Positions 1-15,000 of a DNA stretch of 64,000 nt are shown here, in pieces. The DNA lies in assembly GCF_021390575.1 (NCBI RefSeq), contig NZ_JAJEJQ010000004.1, positions 186,001 through 250,000 on the forward strand, given 5' to 3'. The stretch's first letter is position 1. Every line of letters starts with the position of its first letter. The notes under the pieces were generated by a model. That model searched no databases, was not told the DNA's origin, and worked only from the letters and a program-made list of their open reading frames with translations. This stretch comes from Paraburkholderia adhaesiva (GTDB lineage: Bacteria; Pseudomonadota; Gammaproteobacteria; Burkholderiales; Burkholderiaceae). A program made the position numbers and the translations under genes.

Positions 1-3000
1 CCCGTTGTTCGTGACGTTGCCACCCACGTTCAGCGAGCCGTTGTCGGTCGTACTGACGTTGCCGCTGTTGTTCAGGTCGCCACCGATGCTGGTGGTGCCG
101 TTGTCCGTCGTGTCCAGCGTGCCGTTGTTGTCCACGCTGCCGTTGACGTTCAGCGAACCGTTGTCCGTCGCCACCGTCCCGTTGTTCGTGACGTTGCCAC
201 CCACGTTCAGCGAGCCGTTGTCGGTCGTACTGACGTTGCCGCTGTTGTTCAGGTCGCCACCGATGCTGGTGGTGCCGTTGTCCGTCGTGTCCAGCGTGCC
301 GCTGTTGTCCACGCTGCCGTTGACGTTCAGCGAACCGTTGTCCGTCGCCACCGTGCCGTTGTTCGCCAGGCTGCCGTTGACATCCGTCGTGCCGCCATTG
401 CTGGTGTCGATCGTGCCGTTGGCGTCGTTCGTGACGTTGCCCGACACGTTCAGCGTGCCGTTGTCGGTCGTGCTGACGTTGCCGCTGTTGTTCAGGTCAC
501 CACCGATGCTGGTGGTGCCATTGTCCGTCGTGTCCAGCGTGCCGTTGTTGTCCACGCTGCCGTTGACGTTCAGCGAACCGTTGTCGGTGGCCACCGTCCC
601 GTTGTTCGAGAGGCTGCCGTTGACATCCGTCGTGCCGCCATTGCTGGTGTCGATCGTGCCGTTCGCGTCGTTCGTGACGTTGCCCGACACGTTCAGCGAG
701 CCGTTGTCGGTCGTACTGACGTTGCCGCTGTTGTTCAGGTCGCCACCGATGCTGGTGGTGCCGTTGTCCGTCGTGTCCAGCGTGCCGCTGTTGTCCACGC
801 TGCCGTTGACGTTCAGCGTGCCGTTGTCCGTCGCCACCGTGCCGTTGTTCGTGACGTTGCCACCCACGTTCAGCGAGCCGTTGTCGGTCGTACTGACGTT
901 GCCGCTGTTGTTCAGGTCGCCACCGATGCTGGTGGTGCCGTTGTCCGTCGTGTCCAGCGTGCCGTTGTTGTCCACGCTGCCGTTGACGTTCAGCGAACCG
1001 TTGTCCGTCGCCACCGTCCCGTTGTTCGACAGGCTGCCGTTGACATCCGTCGTGCCGCCATTGCTGGTGTCGATCGTGCCGTTCGCGTCGTTCGTGACGT
1101 TGCCAGCCACGTTCAGCGAACCGTTATCCGTGTCGACCGTCCCGTTGTTCGTGACGTTGCCACCCACGTTCAGCGTGCCGTTGTCGGTCGTGCTGACATT
1201 GCCGCTGTTGTTCAGGTCGCCACCGATGTTCGTCGAGCCGTTGTCCGTCGTGTCCAGCGTGCCGTTGTTGTCCACGCTGCCGTTGACGTTCAGCGAACCG
1301 TTGTCGGTTGCCACCGTCCCGTTGTTCGACAGGCTGCCGTTGACATCGGTCGTGCCGCCATTGCTGGTGTCGATCGTGCCGTTCGCGTCGTTCGTGACGT
1401 TACCCGACACGTTCAGCGTGCCGTTGTCGGTCGTGCTGACGTTGCCGCTGTTGTTCAGGTCGCCACCGATGCTGGTGGTGCCGTTGTCCGTCGTGTCCAG
1501 CGTGCCGCTGTTGTCCACGCTGCCGTTGACGTTCAGCGAACCGTTGTCCGTCGCCACCGTCCCGTTGTTCGTGACGTTGCCACCCACGTTCAGCGAGCCG
1601 TTGTCGGTCGTACTGACGTTGCCGCTGTTGTTCAGGTCGCCACCGATGCTGGTGGTGCCGTTGTCCGTCGTGTTCAGCGTGCCGTTGTTGTCCACGCTGC
1701 CGTTGACGTTCAGCGAACCGTTGTCCGTCGCCACCGTGCCGTTGTTCGACAGGCTGCCGTTGACATCCGTCGTGCCGCCATTGCTGGTGTCGATCGTGCC
1801 GTTCGCGTCGTTCGTGACGTTGCCAGCCACGTTCAGCGAACCGTTATCCGTGTCGACCGTCCCGTTGTTCGTGACGTTGCCACCCACGTTCAGCGAACCG
1901 TTGTCGGTTGCCACCGTCCCGTTGTTCGACAGGCTGCCGTTGACATCCGTCGTGCCGCCATTGCTGGTGTCGATCGTGCCGTTCGCGTCGTTCGTGACGT
2001 TGCCAGCCACGTTCAGCGTGCCGTTGTCGGTCGTGCTGACGTTGCCGCTGTTGTTCAGGTCACCACCGATGTTCGTCGTGCCGTTGTCCGTCGTGTTCAG
2101 CGTGCCGTTGTTGTCCACGCTGCCGTTGACGTTCAGCGAACCGTTGTCCGTCGCCACCGTGCCGTTGTTCGACAGGCTGCCGTTGACATCCGTCGTGCCG
2201 CCATTGCTGGTGTCGATCGTGCCGTTCGCGTCGTTCGTGACGTTGCCAGCCACGTTCAGCGAACCGTTATCCGTGTCGACCGTCCCGTTGTTCGTGACGT
2301 TGCCACCCACGTTCAGCGAGCCGTTGTCGGTCGTACTGACGTTGCCGCTGTTGTTCAGGTCACCACCGATGCTGGTGGTGCCGTTGTCCGTCGTGTCCAG
2401 CGTGCCGCTGTTGTCCACGCTGCCGTTGACGTTCAGCGAACCGTTGTCGGTTGCCACCGTCCCGTTGTTCGACAGGCTGCCGTTGACATCCGTCGTGCCG
2501 CCATTGCTGGTGTCGATCGTGCCATTCGCGTCGTTCGTGACGTTGCCCGACACGTTCAGCGTGCCGTTGTCGGTCGTGCTGACATTGCCGCTGTTGTTCA
2601 GGTCGCCACCGATGTTCGTCGAGCCGTTGTCCGTCGTGTCCAGCGTGCCGTTGTTGTCCACGCTGCCGTTGACGTTCAGCGAACCGTTGTCCGTCGCCAC
2701 CGTGCCGTTGTTCGACAGGCTGCCGTTGACATCCGTCGTGCCGCCATTGCTGGTGTCGATCGTGCCGTTCGCGTCGTTCGTGACGTTGCCAGCCACGTTC
2801 AGCGAACCGTTATCCGTGTCGACCGTCCCGTTGTTCGTGACGTTGCCACCCACGTTCAGCGAGCCGTTGTCGGTCGTGCTGACGTTGCCGCTGTTGTTCA
2901 GGTCACCACCGATGTTCGTCGTGCCGTTGTCCGTCGTGTCCAGCGTGCCATTGTTGTCCACGCTGCCGTTGACGTTCAGCGTGCCGTTGTCCGTGTCGAC

Positions 3001-6000
3001 CGTCCCGTTGTTCGACAGGCTGCCGTTGACATCGGTCGTGCCGCCATTGCTGGTGTCGATCGTGCCGTTCGCGTCGTTCGTGACGTTGCCCGACACGTTC
3101 AGCGAGCCGTTGTCGGTCGTACTGACGTTGCCGCTGTTGTTCAGGTCGCCACCGATGCTGGTGGTGCCGTTGTCCGTCGTGTCCAGCGTGCCGCTGTTGT
3201 CCACGCTGCCGTTGACGTTCAGCGAACCGTTGTCCGTCGCCACCGTCCCGTTGTTCGTGACGTTGCCACCCACGTTCAGCGAGCCGTTGTCGGTCGTACT
3301 GACGTTGCCGCTGTTGTTCAGGTCGCCACCGATGCTGGTGGTGCCGTTGTCCGTCGTGTTCAGCGTGCCGTTGTTGTCCACGCTGCCGTTGACGTTCAGC
3401 GAACCGTTGTCCGTCGCCACCGTGCCGTTGTTCGACAGGCTGCCGTTGACATCCGTCGTGCCGCCATTGCTGGTGTCGATCGTGCCGTTCGCGTCGTTCG
3501 TGACGTTGCCAGCCACGTTCAGCGAACCGTTATCCGTGTCGACCGTCCCGTTGTTCGTGACGTTGCCACCCACGTTCAGCGTGCCGTTGTCGGTCGTGCT
3601 GACATTGCCGCTGTTGTTCAGGTCGCCACCGATGTTCGTCGAGCCGTTGTCCGTCGTGTCCAGCGTGCCGTTGTTGTCCACGCTGCCGTTGACGTTCAGC
3701 GAACCGTTGTCGGTTGCCACCGTCCCGTTGTTCGACAGGCTGCCGTTGACATCCGTCGTGCCGCCATTGCTGGTGTCGATCGTGCCGTTCGCGTCGTTCG
3801 TGACGTTACCCGACACGTTCAGCGTGCCGTTGTCGGTCGTGCTGACGTTGCCGCTGTTGTTCAGGTCACCACCGATGCTGGTGGTGCCATTGTCCGTCGT
3901 GTCCAGCGTGCCGTTGTTGTCCACGCTGCCGTTGACGTTCAGCGTGCCGTTGTCGGTGGCCACCGTCCCGTTGTTCGAGAGGCTGCCGTTGACATCCGTC
4001 GTGCCGCCATTGCTGGTGTCGATCGTGCCGTTGGCGTCGTTCGTGACGTTGCCCGACACGTTCAGCGAACCGTTATCCGTGTCGACCGTCCCGTTGTTCG
4101 TGACGTTGCCACCCACGTTCAGCGAGCCGTTGTCGGTCGTACTGACGTTGCCGCTGTTGTTCAGGTCGCCACCGATGCTGGTGGTGCCGTTGTCCGTCGT
4201 GTCCAGCGTGCCGCTGTTGTCCACGCTGCCGTTGACGTTCAGCGAACCGTTGTCGGTTGCCACCGTGCCGTTGTTCGACAGGCTGCCGTTGACATCCGTC
4301 GTGCCGCCATTGCTGGTGTCGATCGTGCCGTTGGCGTCGTTCGTGACGTTGCCAGCCGCGTTCAGCGTGCCGTTGTCGGTCGTGCTGACGTTGCCGCTGT
4401 TGTTCAGGTCGCCACCGATGCTGGTCGTGCCGTTGTCCGTCGTGTCCAGCGTGCCGTTGTTGTCCACGCTGCCGTTGACGTTCAGCGTGCCGTTGTCCGT
4501 CGCCACCGTGCCGTTGTTCGACAGGCTGCCGTTGACATCCGTCGTGCCGCCATTGCTGGTGTCGATCGTGCCGTTCGCGTCGTTCGTGACGTTGCCAGCC
4601 ACGTTCAGCGAACCGTTATCCGTGTCGACCGTCCCGTTGTTCGTGACGTTGCCACCCACGTTCAGCGTGCCGTTGTCGGTCGTGCTGACATTGCCGCTGT
4701 TGTTCAGGTCGCCACCGATGTTCGTCGAGCCGTTGTCCGTCGTGTCCAGCGTGCCGTTGTTGTCCACGCTGCCGTTGACGTTCAGCGAACCGTTGTCGGT
4801 TGCCACCGTCCCGTTGTTCGACAGGCTGCCGTTGACATCCGTCGTGCCGCCATTGCTGGTGTCGATCGTGCCGTTCGCGTCGTTCGTGACGTTACCCGAC
4901 ACGTTCAGCGTGCCGTTGTCGGTCGTGCTGACGTTGCCGCTGTTGTTCAGGTCACCACCGATGCTGGTCGTGCCGTTGTCCGTCGTATCCAGCGTGCCGT
5001 TGTTGTCCACGCTGCCGTTGACGTTCAGCGTGCCGTTGTCCGTCGCCACCGTGCCGTTGTTCGACAGGCTGCCGTTGACATCCGTCGTGCCGCCATTGCT
5101 GGTGTCGATCGTGCCGTTCGCGTCGTTCGTGACGTTGCCAGCCACGTTCAGCGTGCCGTTGTCGGTCGTGCTGACGTTGCCGCTGTTGTTCAGGTCGCCA
5201 CCGATGCTGGTGGTGCCGTTGTCCGTCGTGTCCAGCGTGCCGCTGTTGTCCACGCTGCCGTTGACGTTCAGCGAACCGTTGTCCGTCGCCACCGTCCCGT
5301 TGTTCGTGACGTTGCCACCCACGTTCAGCGAGCCGTTGTCGGTCGTACTGACGTTGCCGCTGTTGTTCAGGTCGCCACCGATGCTGGTGGTGCCGTTGTC
5401 CGTCGTGTCCAGCGTGCCGTTGTTGTCCACGCTGCCGTTGACGTTCAGCGAACCGTTGTCCGTCGCCACCGTCCCGTTGTTCGTGACGTTGCCACCCACG
5501 TTCAGCGAGCCGTTGTCGGTCGTACTGACGTTGCCGCTGTTGTTCAGGTCGCCACCGATGCTGGTGGTGCCGTTGTCCGTCGTGTCCAGCGTGCCGCTGT
5601 TGTCCACGCTGCCGTTGACGTTCAGCGAACCGTTGTCCGTCGCCACCGTGCCGTTGTTCGCCAGGCTGCCGTTGACATCCGTCGTGCCGCCATTGCTGGT
5701 GTCGATCGTGCCGTTGGCGTCGTTCGTGACGTTGCCCGACACGTTCAGCGTGCCGTTGTCGGTCGTGCTGACGTTGCCGCTGTTGTTCAGGTCGCCACCG
5801 ATGCTGGTCGTGCCGTTGTCCGTCGTGTCCAGCGTGCCGTTGTTGTCCACGCTGCCGTTGACGTTCAGCGAACCGTTGTCGGTTGCCACCGTCCCGTTGT
5901 TCGACAGGCTGCCGTTGACATCCGTCGTGCCGCCATTGCTGGTGTCGATCGTGCCGTTCGCGTCGTTCGTGACGTTACCCGACACGTTCAGCGTGCCGTT

Positions 6001-9000
6001 GTCGGTCGTGCTGACGTTGCCGCTGTTGTTCAGGTCACCACCGATGCTGGTGGTGCCGTTGTCCGTCGTGTCCAGCGTGCCGCTGTTGTCCACGCTGCCG
6101 TTGACGTTCAGCGAACCGTTGTCGGTTGCCACCGTCCCGTTGTTCGACAGGCTGCCGTTGACATCCGTCGTGCCGCCATTGCTGGTGTCGATCGTGCCAT
6201 TCGCGTCGTTCGTGACGTTACCCGACACGTTCAGCGTGCCGTTGTCGGTCGTGCTGACGTTGCCGCTGTTGTTCAGGTCACCACCGATGCTGGTCGTGCC
6301 GTTGTCCGTCGTATCCAGCGTGCCGTTGTTGTCCACGCTGCCGTTGACGTTCAGCGTGCCGTTGTCCGTCGCCACCGTGCCGTTGTTCGACAGGCTGCCG
6401 TTGACATCCGTCGTGCCGCCATTGCTGGTGTCGATCGTGCCGTTCGCGTCGTTCGTGACGTTGCCAGCCACGTTCAGCGTGCCGTTGTCGGTCGTGCTGA
6501 CGTTGCCGCTGTTGTTCAGGTCGCCACCGATGCTGGTGGTGCCGTTGTCCGTCGTGTCCAGCGTGCCGCTGTTGTCCACGCTGCCGTTGACGTTCAGCGA
6601 ACCGTTGTCCGTCGCCACCGTCCCGTTGTTCGTGACGTTGCCACCCACGTTCAGCGAGCCGTTGTCGGTCGTACTGACGTTGCCGCTGTTGTTCAGGTCG
6701 CCACCGATGCTGGTGGTGCCGTTGTCCGTCGTGTCCAGCGTGCCGTTGTTGTCCACGCTGCCGTTGACGTTCAGCGAACCGTTGTCCGTCGCCACCGTCC
6801 CGTTGTTCGTGACGTTGCCACCCACGTTCAGCGAGCCGTTGTCGGTCGTACTGACGTTGCCGCTGTTGTTCAGGTCGCCACCGATGCTGGTGGTGCCGTT
6901 GTCCGTCGTGTCCAGCGTGCCGTTGTTGTCCACGCTGCCGTTGACGTTCAGCGAACCGTTGTCGGTTGCCACCGTCCCGTTGTTCGACAGGCTGCCGTTG
7001 ACATCCGTCGTGCCGCCATTGCTGGTGTCGATCGTGCCGTTCGCGTCGTTCGTGACGTTGCCAGCCACGTTCAGCGAACCGTTATCCGTGTCGACCGTCC
7101 CGTTGTTCGTGACGTTGCCACCCACGTTCAGCGAGCCGTTGTCGGTCGTACTGACGTTGCCGCTGTTGTTCAGGTCACCACCGATGTTCGTCGTGCCGTT
7201 GTCCGTCGTGTCCAGCGTGCCATTGTTGTCCACGCTGCCGTTGACGTTCAGCGAGCCGTTGTCCGTGTCGACCGTCCCGTTGTTCGACAGGCTGCCGTTG
7301 ACATCGGTCGTGCCGCCATTGCTGGTGTCGATCGTGCCGTTCGCGTCGTTCGTGACGTTGCCCGACACGTTCAGCGTGCCGTTGTCGGTCGTGCTGACGT
7401 TGCCGCTGTTGTTCAGGTCACCACCGATGCTGGTGGTGCCATTGTCCGTCGTGTCCAGCGTGCCGTTGTTGTCCACGCTGCCGTTGACGTTCAGCGTGCC
7501 GTTGTCGGTGGCCACCGTCCCGTTGTTCGAGAGGCTGCCGTTGACATCCGTCGTGCCGCCATTGCTGGTGTCGATCGTGCCGTTCGCGTCGTTCGTGACG
7601 TTGCCCGACACGTTCAGCGAGCCGTTGTCGGTCGTACTGACGTTGCCGCTGTTGTTCAGGTCGCCACCGATGCTGGTGGTGCCGTTGTCCGTCGTGTCCA
7701 GCGTGCCGCTGTTGTCCACGCTGCCGTTGACGTTCAGCGTGCCGTTGTCCGTCGCCACCGTGCCGTTGTTCGTGACGTTGCCACCCACGTTCAGCGAGCC
7801 GTTGTCGGTCGTACTGACGTTGCCGCTGTTGTTCAGGTCGCCACCGATGCTGGTGGTGCCGTTGTCCGTCGTGTCCAGCGTGCCGTTGTTGTCCACGCTG
7901 CCGTTGACGTTCAGCGAACCGTTGTCCGTCGCCACCGTCCCGTTGTTCGACAGGCTGCCGTTGACATCCGTCGTGCCGCCATTGCTGGTGTCGATCGTGC
8001 CGTTCGCGTCGTTCGTGACGTTGCCAGCCACGTTCAGCGAACCGTTATCCGTGTCGACCGTCCCGTTGTTCGTGACGTTGCCACCCACGTTCAGCGTGCC
8101 GTTGTCGGTCGTGCTGACATTGCCGCTGTTGTTCAGGTCGCCACCGATGTTCGTCGAGCCGTTGTCCGTCGTGTCCAGCGTGCCGTTGTTGTCCACGCTG
8201 CCGTTGACGTTCAGCGAACCGTTGTCGGTTGCCACCGTCCCGTTGTTCGACAGGCTGCCGTTGACATCGGTCGTGCCGCCATTGCTGGTGTCGATCGTGC
8301 CGTTCGCGTCGTTCGTGACGTTACCCGACACGTTCAGCGTGCCGTTGTCGGTCGTGCTGACGTTGCCGCTGTTGTTCAGGTCACCACCGATGCTGGTGGT
8401 GCCATTGTCCGTCGTGTCCAGCGTGCCGTTGTTGTCCACGCTGCCGTTGACGTTCAGCGTGCCGTTGTCGGTTGCCACCGTCCCGTTGTTCGAGAGGCTG
8501 CCGTTGACATCCGTCGTGCCGCCATTGCTGGTGTCGATCGTGCCGTTCGCGTCGTTCGTGACGTTGCCAGCCACGTTCAGCGAACCGTTATCCGTGTCGA
8601 CCGTCCCGTTGTTCGTGACGTTGCCACCCACGTTCAGCGTGCCGTTGTCGGTCGTGCTGACATTGCCGCTGTTGTTCAGGTCGCCACCGATGTTCGTCGA
8701 GCCGTTGTCCGTCGTGTCCAGCGTGCCGTTGTTGTCCACGCTGCCGTTGACGTTCAGCGAACCGTTGTCGGTTGCCACCGTCCCGTTGTTCGACAGGCTG
8801 CCGTTGACATCCGTCGTGCCGCCATTGCTGGTGTCGATCGTGCCGTTGGCGTCGTTCGTGACGTTGCCCGACACGTTCAGCGTGCCGTTGTCGGTCGTGC
8901 TGACGTTGCCGCTGTTGTTCAGGTCGCCACCGATGCTGGTCGTGCCGTTGTCCGTCGTGTCCAGCGTGCCGTTGTTGTCCACGCTGCCGTTGACGTTCAG

Positions 9001-12000
9001 CGTGCCGTTGTCCGTCGCCACCGTGCCGTTGTTCGACAGGCTGCCGTTGACATCCGTCGTGCCGCCATTGCTGGTGTCGATCGTGCCGTTCGCGTCGTTC
9101 GTGACGTTGCCAGCCACGTTCAGCGTGCCGTTGTCGGTCGTGCTGACGTTGCCGCTGTTGTTCAGGTCGCCACCGATGCTGGTGGTGCCGTTGTCCGTCG
9201 TGTCCAGCGTGCCGCTGTTGTCCACGCTGCCGTTGACGTTCAGCGAACCGTTGTCCGTCGCCACCGTCCCGTTGTTCGTGACGTTGCCACCCACGTTCAG
9301 CGAGCCGTTGTCGGTCGTACTGACGTTGCCGCTGTTGTTCAGGTCGCCACCGATGCTGGTGGTGCCGTTGTCCGTCGTGTCCAGCGTGCCGTTGTTGTCC
9401 ACGCTGCCGTTGACGTTCAGCGAACCGTTGTCCGTCGCCACCGTCCCGTTGTTCGTGACGTTGCCACCCACGTTCAGCGAGCCGTTGTCGGTCGTACTGA
9501 CGTTGCCGCTGTTGTTCAGGTCACCACCGATGTTCGTCGTGCCGTTGTCCGTCGTGTCCAGCGTGCCATTGTTGTCCACGCTGCCGTTGACGTTCAGCGA
9601 GCCGTTGTCCGTGTCGACCGTCCCGTTGTTCGACAGGCTGCCGTTGACATCGGTCGTGCCGCCATTGCTGGTGTCGATCGTGCCGTTCGCGTCGTTCGTG
9701 ACGTTGCCCGACACGTTCAGCGTGCCGTTGTCGGTCGTGCTGACGTTGCCGCTGTTGTTCAGGTCACCACCGATGCTGGTGGTGCCATTGTCCGTCGTGT
9801 CCAGCGTGCCGTTGTTGTCCACGCTGCCGTTGACGTTCAGCGTGCCGTTGTCGGTGGCCACCGTCCCGTTGTTCGAGAGGCTGCCGTTGACATCCGTCGT
9901 GCCGCCATTGCTGGTGTCGATCGTGCCGTTCGCGTCGTTCGTGACGTTGCCCGACACGTTCAGCGTGCCGTTGTCGGTCGTGCTGACGTTGCCGCTGTTG
10001 TTCAGGTCGCCACCGATGCTGGTCGTGCCGTTGTCCGTCGTGTCCAGCGTGCCGTTGTTGTCCACGCTGCCGTTGACGTTCAGCGAACCGTTGTCGGTTG
10101 CCACCGTCCCGTTGTTCGACAGGCTGCCGTTGACATCCGTCGTGCCGCCATTGCTGGTGTCGATCGTGCCGTTCGCGTCGTTCGTGACGTTACCCGACAC
10201 GTTCAGCGTGCCGTTGTCGGTCGTGCTGACGTTGCCGCTGTTGTTCAGGTCACCACCGATGCTGGTGGTGCCGTTGTCCGTCGTGTCCAGCGTGCCGCTG
10301 TTGTCCACGCTGCCGTTGACGTTCAGCGAACCGTTGTCGGTTGCCACCGTCCCGTTGTTCGACAGGCTGCCGTTGACATCCGTCGTGCCGCCATTGCTGG
10401 TGTCGATCGTGCCATTCGCGTCGTTCGTGACGTTGCCACCCACGTTCAGCGAGCCGTTGTCGGTCGTACTGACGTTGCCGCTGTTGTTCAGGTCACCACC
10501 GATGCTGGTCGTGCCGTTGTCCGTCGTATCCAGCGTGCCGTTGTTGTCCACGCTGCCGTTGACGTTCAGCGAACCGTTGTCGGTTGCCACCGTCCCGTTG
10601 TTCGACAGGCTGCCGTTGACATCCGTCGTGCCGCCATTGCTGGTGTCGATCGTGCCGTTCGCGTCGTTCGTGACGTTGCCAGCCACGTTCAGCGTGCCGT
10701 TGTCGGTCGTGCTGACGTTGCCGCTGTTGTTCAGGTCACCACCGATGTTCGTCGTGCCGTTGTCCGTCGTGTTCAGCGTGCCGTTGTTGTCCACGCTGCC
10801 GTTGACGTTCAGCGAACCGTTGTCCGTCGCCACCGTGCCGTTGTTCGACAGGCTGCCGTTGACATCCGTCGTGCCGCCATTGCTGGTGTCGATCGTGCCG
10901 TTCGCGTCGTTCGTGACGTTGCCAGCCACGTTCAGCGAACCGTTATCCGTGTCGACCGTCCCGTTGTTCGTGACGTTGCCACCCACGTTCAGCGTGCCGT
11001 TGTCGGTCGTACTGACGTTGCCGCTGTTGTTCAGGTCACCACCGATGCTGGTGGTGCCGTTGTCCGTCGTGTCCAGCGTGCCGCTGTTGTCCACGCTGCC
11101 GTTGACGTTCAGCGAACCGTTGTCGGTTGCCACCGTCCCGTTGTTCGACAGGCTGCCGTTGACATCCGTCGTGCCGCCATTGCTGGTGTCGATCGTGCCA
11201 TTCGCGTCGTTCGTGACGTTGCCCGACACGTTCAGCGTGCCGTTGTCGGTCGTGCTGACATTGCCGCTGTTGTTCAGGTCGCCACCGATGTTCGTCGAGC
11301 CGTTGTCCGTCGTGTCCAGCGTGCCGTTGTTGTCCACGCTGCCGTTGACGTTCAGCGAACCGTTGTCCGTCGCCACCGTGCCGTTGTTCGACAGGCTGCC
11401 GTTGACATCCGTCGTGCCGCCATTGCTGGTGTCGATCGTGCCGTTCGCGTCGTTCGTGACGTTGCCAGCCACGTTCAGCGAACCGTTATCCGTGTCGACC
11501 GTCCCGTTGTTCGTGACGTTGCCACCCACGTTCAGCGAGCCGTTGTCGGTCGTGCTGACGTTGCCGCTGTTGTTCAGGTCACCACCGATGTTCGTCGTGC
11601 CGTTGTCCGTCGTGTCCAGCGTGCCATTGTTGTCCACGCTGCCGTTGACGTTCAGCGTGCCGTTGTCCGTGTCGACCGTCCCGTTGTTCGACAGGCTGCC
11701 GTTGACATCGGTCGTGCCGCCATTGCTGGTGTCGATCGTGCCGTTCGCGTCGTTCGTGACGTTGCCCGACACGTTCAGCGAGCCGTTGTCGGTCGTACTG
11801 ACGTTGCCGCTGTTGTTCAGGTCGCCACCGATGCTGGTGGTGCCGTTGTCCGTCGTGTCCAGCGTGCCGTTGTTGTCCACGCTGCCGTTGACGTTCAGCG
11901 AACCGTTGTCCGTCGCCACCGTCCCGTTGTTCGTGACGTTGCCACCCACGTTCAGCGAGCCGTTGTCGGTCGTACTGACGTTGCCGCTGTTGTTCAGGTC

Positions 12001-15000
12001 GCCACCGATGCTGGTGGTGCCGTTGTCCGTCGTGTTCAGCGTGCCGTTGTTGTCCACGCTGCCGTTGACGTTCAGCGAACCGTTGTCCGTCGCCACCGTG
12101 CCGTTGTTCGACAGGCTGCCGTTGACATCCGTCGTGCCGCCATTGCTGGTGTCGATCGTGCCGTTCGCGTCGTTCGTGACGTTGCCAGCCACGTTCAGCG
12201 AACCGTTATCCGTGTCGACCGTCCCGTTGTTCGTGACGTTGCCACCCACGTTCAGCGTGCCGTTGTCGGTCGTGCTGACATTGCCGCTGTTGTTCAGGTC
12301 GCCACCGATGTTCGTCGAGCCGTTGTCCGTCGTGTCCAGCGTGCCGTTGTTGTCCACGCTGCCGTTGACGTTCAGCGAACCGTTGTCGGTTGCCACCGTC
12401 CCGTTGTTCGACAGGCTGCCGTTGACATCCGTCGTGCCGCCATTGCTGGTGTCGATCGTGCCGTTCGCGTCGTTCGTGACGTTACCCGACACGTTCAGCG
12501 TGCCGTTGTCGGTCGTGCTGACGTTGCCGCTGTTGTTCAGGTCACCACCGATGCTGGTGGTGCCATTGTCCGTCGTGTCCAGCGTGCCGTTGTTGTCCAC
12601 GCTGCCGTTGACGTTCAGCGTGCCGTTGTCGGTGGCCACCGTCCCGTTGTTCGAGAGGCTGCCGTTGACATCCGTCGTGCCGCCATTGCTGGTGTCGATC
12701 GTGCCGTTGGCGTCGTTCGTGACGTTGCCCGACACGTTCAGCGAACCGTTATCCGTGTCGACCGTCCCGTTGTTCGTGACGTTGCCACCCACGTTCAGCG
12801 AGCCGTTGTCGGTCGTACTGACGTTGCCGCTGTTGTTCAGGTCGCCACCGATGCTGGTGGTGCCGTTGTCCGTCGTGTCCAGCGTGCCGCTGTTGTCCAC
12901 GCTGCCGTTGACGTTCAGCGAACCGTTGTCGGTTGCCACCGTGCCGTTGTTCGACAGGCTGCCGTTGACATCCGTCGTGCCGCCATTGCTGGTGTCGATC
13001 GTGCCGTTGGCGTCGTTCGTGACGTTGCCAGCCGCGTTCAGCGTGCCGTTGTCGGTCGTGCTGACGTTGCCGCTGTTGTTCAGGTCGCCACCGATGCTGG
13101 TCGTGCCGTTGTCCGTCGTGTCCAGCGTGCCGTTGTTGTCCACGCTGCCGTTGACGTTCAGCGTGCCGTTGTCCGTCGCCACCGTGCCGTTGTTCGACAG
13201 GCTGCCGTTGACATCCGTCGTGCCGCCATTGCTGGTGTCGATCGTGCCGTTCGCGTCGTTCGTGACGTTGCCAGCCACGTTCAGCGAACCGTTATCCGTG
13301 TCGACCGTCCCGTTGTTCGTGACGTTGCCACCCACGTTCAGCGTGCCGTTGTCGGTCGTGCTGACATTGCCGCTGTTGTTCAGGTCGCCACCGATGTTCG
13401 TCGAGCCGTTGTCCGTCGTGTCCAGCGTGCCGTTGTTGTCCACGCTGCCGTTGACGTTCAGCGAACCGTTGTCGGTTGCCACCGTCCCGTTGTTCGACAG
13501 GCTGCCGTTGACATCCGTCGTGCCGCCATTGCTGGTGTCGATCGTGCCGTTCGCGTCGTTCGTGACGTTACCCGACACGTTCAGCGTGCCGTTGTCGGTC
13601 GTGCTGACGTTGCCGCTGTTGTTCAGGTCACCACCGATGCTGGTCGTGCCGTTGTCCGTCGTATCCAGCGTGCCGTTGTTGTCCACGCTGCCGTTGACGT
13701 TCAGCGTGCCGTTGTCCGTCGCCACCGTGCCGTTGTTCGACAGGCTGCCGTTGACATCCGTCGTGCCGCCATTGCTGGTGTCGATCGTGCCGTTCGCGTC
13801 GTTCGTGACGTTGCCAGCCACGTTCAGCGTGCCGTTGTCGGTCGTGCTGACGTTGCCGCTGTTGTTCAGGTCGCCACCGATGCTGGTGGTGCCGTTGTCC
13901 GTCGTGTCCAGCGTGCCGCTGTTGTCCACGCTGCCGTTGACGTTCAGCGAACCGTTGTCCGTCGCCACCGTCCCGTTGTTCGTGACGTTGCCACCCACGT
14001 TCAGCGAGCCGTTGTCGGTCGTACTGACGTTGCCGCTGTTGTTCAGGTCGCCACCGATGCTGGTGGTGCCGTTGTCCGTCGTGTCCAGCGTGCCGTTGTT
14101 GTCCACGCTGCCGTTGACGTTCAGCGAACCGTTGTCCGTCGCCACCGTCCCGTTGTTCGTGACGTTGCCACCCACGTTCAGCGAGCCGTTGTCGGTCGTA
14201 CTGACGTTGCCGCTGTTGTTCAGGTCGCCACCGATGCTGGTGGTGCCGTTGTCCGTCGTGTCCAGCGTGCCGCTGTTGTCCACGCTGCCGTTGACGTTCA
14301 GCGAACCGTTGTCCGTCGCCACCGTGCCGTTGTTCGCCAGGCTGCCGTTGACATCCGTCGTGCCGCCATTGCTGGTGTCGATCGTGCCGTTGGCGTCGTT
14401 CGTGACGTTGCCCGACACGTTCAGCGTGCCGTTGTCGGTCGTGCTGACGTTGCCGCTGTTGTTCAGGTCGCCACCGATGCTGGTCGTGCCGTTGTCCGTC
14501 GTGTCCAGCGTGCCGTTGTTGTCCACGCTGCCGTTGACGTTCAGCGAACCGTTGTCGGTTGCCACCGTCCCGTTGTTCGACAGGCTGCCGTTGACATCCG
14601 TCGTGCCGCCATTGCTGGTGTCGATCGTGCCGTTCGCGTCGTTCGTGACGTTACCCGACACGTTCAGCGTGCCGTTGTCGGTCGTGCTGACGTTGCCGCT
14701 GTTGTTCAGGTCACCACCGATGCTGGTGGTGCCGTTGTCCGTCGTGTCCAGCGTGCCGCTGTTGTCCACGCTGCCGTTGACGTTCAGCGAACCGTTGTCG
14801 GTTGCCACCGTCCCGTTGTTCGACAGGCTGCCGTTGACATCCGTCGTGCCGCCATTGCTGGTGTCGATCGTGCCATTCGCGTCGTTCGTGACGTTACCCG
14901 ACACGTTCAGCGTGCCGTTGTCGGTCGTGCTGACGTTGCCGCTGTTGTTCAGGTCACCACCGATGCTGGTCGTGCCGTTGTCCGTCGTATCCAGCGTGCC